Below are positions 57,300 to 64,000 of a stretch of 64,000 nucleotides of DNA, piece by piece; the first letter of the stretch is position 1, and every line of letters begins with the position of its first letter. Position numbers and translations under genes: made by a program. The stretch comes from Chrysoperla carnea (lineage: Eukaryota > Arthropoda > Insecta > Neuroptera > Chrysopidae). The notes below the pieces were generated by a model. It was given only the letters and a program-made list of their open reading frames with translations. It was not told the DNA's origin and ran no database searches. The stretch covers positions 72,227,597 to 72,291,596 of the forward strand of contig NC_058341.1 in NCBI RefSeq assembly GCF_905475395.1, written 5' to 3'.

Positions 57300-58299
57300 T
57301 TTTAATTAGTTATGACGTAGCAATCTATAGATGTGAAAAAACTTTTAAAATCGGTTAAGTAGTGAACTAGAAAATGACGGTTTATATATTTTTTCATACA
57401 AACTTTAATTCCCTATTTCAACCTTTTAGGGCATGAATTTTGAAAAATCCTTTCTTATGTGACATCTACAGTATAAAATCAATATATTTTCGAAATTTCA
57501 AACTTCTATTATTAGCGATTAAGGCTGGGCGTCGACATATCAGTCGGAACATTGCTTATTCCCACCTGAATTATTTCCCCCACCTGAAATGTTTCTAATT
57601 TTAAATAATGTACAAAAGAATCAATTAAAAAAAACATCATCGAAATCGGAACTGTTATTGAGGACTCCCTAAGAATGACTATTTTATGTAGGTATTCCTT
57701 TATCCGACAATATGGAATGAAAGTACAATAAACAGGCCTGTGATACAATAATATTTGTTCACGCGTCTGCTACACTGATTCTCAGAATTGTACATTTTAT
57801 ACAAATATAAGAGACACAAATAGGCATTTCGGCTTGTCTTAAGTGCCTGACTATGTAGATTCGTGGCATATCATGCAAGGCATAACACTTTCAGCCTTTC
57901 GAATCGCGATATCTCTGTAATGGTGATTCTTAGAAAAAAAAGTGTAAGGACTATTTTTGAACATAATTTTAAGTTTTCGAAAAAAATACACAAAACCACA
58001 AATTTTGATCTTTGACCCTGAATAATTTCTTTAGCACAAATGGGATATATGAGGACTTTTGATACATTATTCCTAATGGTGTATCCAAGATCACCACAAA
58101 TATTTGACTCTGTGTGTATTTGGGTTATTTGAAATGTCTATTTTACCCGTATTATTTGAAAAAATTTGTAAATTATTTTACTTATTATATTAAAACTAAC
58201 TATGCTAAATATTTAATATAGTAGCAATAAAAAAATAATTACTATAATAAAAATAATAATGAGATTACTGTAATTTTAATGAAAAATTTTAATTCAAAA

Positions 58300-58685
58300 T
58301 TTATTTTATATCACGTCAATTGAAAGTGACGAATCAAATTTAAAATAAAAACAAGTGAAAACAAACAATTGACTTAGTTAATTGTTGAAATGCCATGCAT
58401 AGACAGTGTTGATCACTCTACACATACATACATGTCACACATACATCACTAATATTCCCATATAAAACATACTATAAAATTTACTCCTAATTTGCGCCCT
58501 CACGGCTAAACAGTGACGTTTCCGAAAAAATATTTCATACAAAAGTTGGTTATTTTTTTATAAGAAATATTTTGTATATTTAACTTGTTGTTCTATCTCT
58601 AACGGTTTACAAGATGGGTCCTACGGACCCGAGACCCAATTGACCTATGTTGCTCATTTACGAACTTGACCTCATAGAGTAAGAG
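58300..58685. mobile_element. repeat family A, copy 3 (reversed)
   Basis: Inverted relative to 29563 and 36450: AAGTGAAAACAAACAATTGA, the CATACATACATGTCACACAT block, CGGTTTACAAGATGGGTCCT and ACGGACCCGAGACCCAATTG. Confidence 0.6.
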
Positions 58686-59300
58686 CCTGTGCCTGTCAGA
58701 CATACGTTAAAGTATAAAAGCTGATAATTTTCTTGCGTATTCTTACTGGTGTAGGGAACAATCCTTGGGGGTTACAAACCTTGACTAACGGTGCCTTCAG
58801 TAGGTATCAGGTAATCTAGGGGCGCAATACCTGAACTCTCTCACGTTAAATTATAAAAGCTGAAATTTACACAAAGTGTTCAAATGACCATTCTAAGTCA
58901 ATATTGAAAAGGGCAGACCTATCCGAAGGGTCTAACACTCCCCCAGACGCGGTAGAAGGTCAAATGCACAAAATACACAATCTACATTTTCTTCCATGAT
59001 TATGAACTTATTTCACTGCAATTTTGCTTCCAAAATTTTATTTCGAAACACTACCTTCGACTAATATATTAAAATATTAAAATATTATAGTTATATTTCG
59101 TTGAATATTATTAATATTACACAGATTAAGATGAGCACTTCTGTGGGCTGTATTACGCATTTTGTTAAAATATATCCCCTTAAGGACCCACAATAAAAAT
59201 ATTTAGCAAGATTATAAAATTATTATTAATTAGCTAGACCGGTTTCGATTGCTTTGGAGGACCCACAATCCTCTTCAGTAGCATTAAATCTCTTAAAATT
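58686..59300. other. mixed repeat debris
   Basis: CGTTAAAGTATAAAAGCTGA recurs in altered form at about 58843. The stretch TAGACCGGTTTCGATTGCTT with CCTCTTCAGTAG (59230-59282) is a phrase common in insect repeats. No gene. Confidence 0.3.
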
Positions 59301-60164
59301 AAAAATAAATTACAAACATCCGAAAAAGACCGCCTCACCCTGAAACAAATAATAATAAAATAATACCCTTAAAATTAAAATAAAATTATTTACCAGATTA
59401 TAATAATAAATCTTTATGTTACACCCTCTAAAACAATATAACTGCCTGCTTTCACCTAAAACACAATAAAATATTAAGTTAAAATCCTAAGATAGGATTA
59501 TCGTTATGAATATATCAAACAAACTAAGGGATTAAGCCTGAAAATAACAGATTAATAAGAAAAGTTGCAAATATCAAATAAAAAAAATTAAAAAAACCAG
59601 AAATCAAAAAATTAAGAGAAAAATAGATTACCAACAACTTACAAATATTTATCCTCGGTATACCTAAAACAGAATAAATAATTAGAATTTAAAAATCCTG
59701 TAACAAAACAAAAATATAATAAAATAAAAATAAGCAAATTAAAAACGAAACAAAAAAATTAAAAATAGAATTAATTAAAAAACAATAGAATAAGTATCAC
59801 CAAATGAAGTAAAATAGTGTACCTAAAACAGAAGAAATTATTAATTTGTGTACCTAAAACAGAAGAAATTATTAGTTAGTGTACCTAAAACAGAAGAAAT
59901 TATTAGTTAGTGTACCTAAAACAGAAGAAATTATTAGTTAGTGTACCTAAAACAGAATAAAAATGTAAAATAAATAATAAAATGAAATTGAAGTAAGCAA
60001 AATTATAAAGAAAAATATAAAACAAATAAAAATACAAGAAAATAAAATGAAAAATAAAAAATTTACCAAATGACTAACTGAAACAAACAAAAATCAAATT
60101 AAGCAAAAATAAAAAAAAAAAATAAAATCAAAAAATTAAAGAAATTAATTAATTAAAAAATTAA
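59301..60164. repeat. A-rich degenerate ACCTAAAACAG repeats
   Basis: CACCTAAAACACAATAAA (59454), TACCTAAAACAGAATAAATA (59661) and others lead into the exact 31-bp array at 59817. The rest is A-rich low complexity. Confidence 0.45.
59817..59957. repeat. 31-bp tandem repeat, 4.5 copies
   Basis: GTGTACCTAAAACAGAAGAA plus ATTATTAGTTA, starting at 59817, 59848, 59879, 59910 and 59941 (partial). Copies are almost identical. Confidence 0.9.
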
Positions 60165-60300
60165 TTAATTGAGTTCATTGGCTACATATTGTTTACGTTA
60201 TTCCTCTTAAGTAAGTAGTTAAAAACGATTTATAGAATATTATTTAATACATTAAAAGTTATTAAAAAAGTAGAGAGTCAAAAGAAACTTTATTAATATT
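60165..60300. repeat. repeat family F, copy 2 (reversed)
   Basis: TTGGCTACATATTGTTTACG, AGTAAGTAGTTAAAAACGAT and AAAGTTATTAAAAAAGTAGA mirror 50650-50790. It abuts the end of the DIRS-like pseudogene, so one interrupted the other. Confidence 0.5.
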
Positions 60301-62390
60301 TTGGCGGAGAGGGTCTTCTTTTGTAGTAGCCCCGTAATAACCTGGACAATAATGATTCTTTAGACAAATCATTTTTGCAAATTAGTAAAAATGCAGCTCG
60401 AGTGAAATGCAATGTTCCGTATTTTGTCCCACCGTGAAGTTTTTGAGTGAAATATTCCATCCTATTTGTGATATTAGTCTCGAAAATGTTTATATTTTTG
60501 TTAGTAGCAAAGCACTACTATTCTCCTTAGTTGCTTTCGTATTGTTCCATAGTAGTTTGAATTAAGGAGTCAAGAACAATATCTACTGTTTCTTCTGCTG
60601 CAACCTTGTACAGGAACGCTTGCCGGACAAGATGCCTGCCGCTATGAAAGCTGAAATATTGTGAGCCAACGGGCGCAATTGTTTCCTGCACGGAGATAAT
60701 AGTAAGGATGAGGAAGGTTTAAAGGTGATTGATGATTCGCAAAGTAAGGAGGTAAATAGTGGGTACCATGGTTGAGAAAGCCACAGAGCGGCTACCATGA
60801 TACCTGTCCCTTCATCATTAATTATTTTTCGCAAAGTCGGAAAAATTAATGCAAATGGTGGGAAAGTATAATCTTTCTTTTGCCCATGAAATTGTAAATA
60901 AATCTACAAATTCTGCATCTGGAGCAAAATCGTTTGCATTTTGTATTGATTCTCGAAGAAAATAAGTCAATGTTGGGAACTCCTAAGGATCTTGGTGTTT
61001 CCTCGTACACTATCTCAGATAATTCACATTCAGTGTCTAGATTTTTAAATCTTGAAGCAGTGTCTACATCTGCATTTTATTTCGCTGGAATATATGACGC
61101 AACTAGGTATATTTTACTGCCCTAGCACCACTGCCATATTTTTCGTGCTAACTTGCTTAGCAATGGATACTTAATGCTACCGCCTTTGATAATACACGCT
61201 ATAGCCGATATATTGTCCACGCGAATTAATACTTCGCAAGTGTGTTCATCAGAAATAAAGGCTCTCAGGACAAAGAGAGAACCTAGTAACTCCAGGTAAT
61301 TAATATGGTGTTTCTGATCATCTTGTTTCCAAAACCAATGTGTTTTAAGTCCATCGTTTTCAGCACCGGCTGTTGTAGAAGCGTCACATGTTAAAATTAT
61401 GTTGTAACTATGTACTCTGACCGGATTTCTTCCTTATAATGTATTCGTTTTCCACCAACATAAATCCTTCTGCATTCTTTCATTTATTGTCATATATGCT
61501 TCGAAATCATTGTTATTAACAAGCAAAGCTAACCATTTATATCTTTCAAGACGTTTGCAATGAAAATTATTACTATATGCAACTCCCGAGCAACACGATA
61601 CCAGAACGCCAATTAGATGAACTACTTGCCTGATTGTATATTTTTTCTAAACTTTCAAACAACTGGGTACCATTATCATTTCTTTTGTCCCTAAGTTTGA
61701 CTGACAGTTTGAATATAAAATAAAACCCAGAAACTTGCATCTATTGCTGGGTACTGTTAAGCTCTTGAGTTTATTAATAAAAAAGCCTAGGTCTTCAAGT
61801 ATATTCGTAGTTTGTTTTACATTTGTTGTGCCTGATTCATAAGAATCACCAATGCAGAAGGATATTATCTAAATAAGTTATAGATAAAAATCTAAGAACC
61901 TCAATTTATTCATCGCTGGCTTGATTATTTAGTAAAAAAACATGGGGACTCGTACAGAGTCCAAATGGAAGACATTTAAATTGGAAAAACTCAAATCTAT
62001 TGTACACATAAAGATGCCATCTTCACAAGGGCAGCCTTTTTTTTTCTTTTTTTTTTTTTGACACAGCCCTGCGTTTCAGAAATGCTGATCGCGGTATTTT
62101 AGCAATGTCAGTCATATGCCGTAATATTTCCAAATTAATTTTTGGAACATCTGTCGCAAAATCCATAATTTGAGAATATCGTATTACAACTTTCTTCCTG
62201 GAATCATCAGATAGTCCTTTACACCTTCTCCATTTGGTGACACCGGCATTAATTTTTCCGTGAATCAGGTAGTTCTCCCAGGACCTCGAGTAGTTCAGGA
62301 TCTAGTTGACATTAGGTTGATTTTCTATCATAAATTGATTCTCGGCACTGTTATAATTTTTTGCGGATATTTTGTTGCATAATGTTTTTA
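60300..62390 (-). pseudogene. DIRS-like retrotransposon Pol (RT, RNase H, recombinase start)
   Basis: Minus-strand frames read in order. LDPELLEVLGELP (about 62310) and IMDFATDVPKINLE fit the end of the first ORF. RT: FKCLPFGLCTSPHVF, then ITYLDNILLHW, where the usual YLDD has become YLDN, and FLGFILYS. RNase H: ILTCDASTTAGAENDG, INYLELLGSLFVLRAF, VDNISAIACIIKGG, NADVDTASRF, with the acidic residues in the right order. Then IDLFSSRIN, VAALWLSQPWYPLF (60790-60750), and after more breaks LLSRLLRGYYKRRPSPP near 60325, resembling the entry to the tyrosine recombinase. LPFGL, DNISAIA and WLSQPWYPLF together point to DIRS/PAT-type elements rather than LTR elements. Many stops and shifts; dead. Confidence 0.7.
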
Positions 62391-62399
62391 ATCATGTGT

Positions 62400-62463
62400 A
62401 TAAGTTACTCGTCTGAAGCTACCCTCAAAAGTGTTTATTTTTATTAAAACTTTTGATTTAATA

Positions 62464-62500
<37 letters not shown>

Positions 62501-63460
62501 TTTTATATTAATAAAGGTACTCGTGTGGAGCTACCATTATAAGTAATCATTTATTAGACTATGCTATTTTTGTAATTATATTTTTGAACTGAAAAGTGAA
62601 AATATATATTTTGCCAGAAAAAATTGGTATATAGATTTTTTGGAATCGCTCGTGTGGAGCTCACTTACTATACTGTAGCCAATCAGATTATTTTAGTACC
62701 TTCTTATTGAAATTGGCCAAAACAAGTGTATAAAAGTTCGTGTAGAATATTTTATACTATTTTTATCGTTCGTATGGAACTGGGTGTCGTTCTTGTGTAA
62801 CTACCCCGATGAACCTTCGTGTGGAAGATTTATCATATTTATATATATTTATTTATTTAAAAAGGAAATTTTTTAAATATAATTTAGTACTTTTCTTATT
62901 GAAATTGGCCTAAAATAGTGTATAAAAATTTGTGTGGAATATTTTATACTATTTTTTATCGTTAAATGGAACTGCGTGTCGTTCGTGTGGAACTACCGGG
63001 ATGAATCTTCGGATGGAAGATTTACTTTAAATATTTATTTAAAAATGAAATTTTTTAATATAATTTAGTACTTCTTTCATTGAAATTGGCCTCAAATAGT
63101 GTATAAAAATTTGTGTGGGATATTTTATACTATTTTTTATCGTTCGTATGGAACTGGGTGACGTTCGTGTGGAACTACCCTGATGAACCTTCGTGTGGAA
63201 GATTCATCGTTATTTATTTTATATATATTTATTTAAAAATGAAATTTTTAAATATAATTTAGTACTTTTCTTATTGAAATTGGCCTAAAATAGTGAATAA
63301 AAAATTTGTGTGGAATATTTTACACTATTTTTTATCGTTCGTATGGAACCAGGTGTCGTTCGTATGGAACTACCCTGATGAACCTTCGTGTGGAAGATTT
63401 ATCGTTATTTATTTTATATATTTATTTAAAAATGCAATTTTTTAAATATAATTTAGTACC
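62400..63460. repeat. tandem repeat, about 185-bp unit, 4-5 copies
   Basis: TTATTGAAATTGGCC recurs at about 62705, 62896, 63076 and 63271 (spacings 191, 180, 195). Each unit has TTTGTGTGGAATATTTTATA, ATCGTTCGTATGGAACTG, GTCGTTCGTGTGGAACTACC, GATGAACCTTCGTGTGGAAG and AATATAATTTAGTAC. The sub-motif CGTRTGGAA occurs several times per unit. It lies between the two readable parts of the DIRS-like first ORF. Confidence 0.75.
62466..62502. repeat. (ATT)n microsatellite
   Basis: About 12 ATT units. Confidence 0.9.
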
Positions 63461-63461
63461 T

Positions 63462-63632
63462 TACTTTCAGAGGTTGACAGGTATTTATTCTGATCTCGGT
63501 GTGCTTTTGAAAATCCTTTAAGCTGTTTGTCAAATTATCTATTTGCTGTTGCATGGTTTATATCCTTTTATGTTTCTTGGAGTGCTTCTCTAAGGGATAA
63601 TGTGAACGATCTCTCTTCTTTGACTTCTTCAT
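63462..63632 (-). pseudogene. DIRS-like ORF1 start
   Basis: ATG at 63632 opens MKKSKKRDRSHYPLEKHS, then KKHKRI, a TAA, and in the same frame MQQQIDNLTNSLKDFQKH. A very basic start followed by a coiled-coil-like segment is typical of the Gag-like first ORF of DIRS elements, and the Pol lies on the same strand downstream. The frame ends at CTGAAAGTAAGG, a donor-like sequence where the 185-bp array begins. It could also be a small host exon. Confidence 0.4.
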
Positions 63633-64000
63633 GATGAAAATTTCTTTATTTGAACATTATTAAAAATTATTTTTGATTAACTAAAAATTTTCGCTGTATG
63701 CAGTTACCTACACAAAAACAATATGAAGTAACAAGAACGTATCCGTAGAGATAGAAGACCGCGGAATATTTTCAATTTAAATCTCTAAAGTGTGTAGTTA
63801 CCTTTGTACATAAACAGTACTACAAGTAGTCAATCATCGAGAACGAGACGCGAGTATAATTAAATTGGCTATCTTTTTTTGTAAAATATTTTGTTTTTGT
63901 ATCACTAATCGTTTATACGACTATGACCATTAATTTTTTGATATTTGGACCGATATCTCTTCTAATATTTGTTTAAACAATAAAATGCAAATAACTTAAC
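63633..64000. other. AT-rich end of window
   Basis: Probably the 5' leader of the DIRS-like element on the minus strand; no terminal repeat could be matched. Confidence 0.3.

Larger units (their letters stand above)
53360..58140. mobile_element. giant inverted-repeat element 3
   Basis: Two arm segments per side. The outer pair, 53360-53660 and 57890-58140, shares AATCTTGGGTACACCATTAG, AAGAATCACGATTCCAGAGA-like and ATACCGCGATTC blocks. The inner pair, 54560-54990 and 57300-57680, shares GAGTCCTCAATAACAG, CAGAAACATTTCAGATGG, TTAATCGCTAATGATAGAAG and AAAGGATTTTTC. The left spacer between segments (about 900 bp) contains the C-terminal part of an XPG-like ORF; the right spacer is about 210 bp. 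The core has a separate hairpin element (55620-56281). It could be one element or two nested ones. Confidence 0.55.

Noticed and set aside
59817..59957. CRISPR-like array
   Set aside because: The 31-bp units are contiguous without spacers, and the context is a eukaryotic genome.

Overview
The window looks like AT-rich (roughly 70% A+T by eye) nuclear DNA of an insect. This rests on a spliced C-type lectin of the insect secreted type, a C2H2 zinc-finger gene, and debris from LINE, gypsy-like, DIRS-like and Tigger-like elements. Insect-style MITE and foldback repeats add to the picture. I cannot name the order or species. There are only two candidate host genes. One is an apparently intact single-exon zinc-finger gene (11730-13358, minus). 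The other is a C-type lectin gene on the minus strand: signal-peptide exon 48245-48325, second exon 43163-43379, last recognisable exon about 39951-40099. Its expected third exon is not visible, and a transposon sits in the gap where it should be. Nearly everything else is mobile-element debris.

Layout. 1-2389: a gypsy-like LTR element (gag, then integrase) broken by two inverted-repeat elements. 3915-4540: degenerate AAGACC repeat. 4795-11650: several terminal-inverted-repeat (TIR) families, some nested. 11730-13358: zinc-finger gene. 14017-19530: a 1.7 kb TIR element, then a long inverted-repeat element holding a foldback element. 19834-23480: decayed LINE. 24278-25587: gag-only LTR-like element. 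26486-27290: Tigger-like transposase remnant. 27746-30793: TIR family with degenerate 300-bp tandem units, then MITEs. 30861-34720: long-TIR element with an XPG/FEN-like nuclease ORF, invaded by a LINE. 35157-38666: inverted-repeat elements. 39951-48325: lectin gene, its introns full of repeats, including a second XPG-like element. 48440-53265: more inverted repeats. 53360-58140: giant inverted repeat holding the C-terminal part of a third XPG-like ORF. 60300-63632: DIRS-like retrotransposon pseudogene, minus strand, with a 185-bp tandem array inside its first ORF.

The most interesting theme is three separate elements of 2.3-4.8 kb. Each has arms of several hundred bases in inverted orientation, and in each the only recognisable protein belongs to one family. 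The family has an XPG/FEN-like nuclease core (acidic EADT, D-x-D and GCDTT motifs), a GW-containing linker and a cysteine-rich CxC tail. This suggests a DNA transposon family, possibly near the XPG-bearing Academ transposons. I could not run a search, so that placement is inference. A second theme is the density of long inverted repeats: more than fifteen, many nested. Any read-through transcript here would form long double-stranded RNA.
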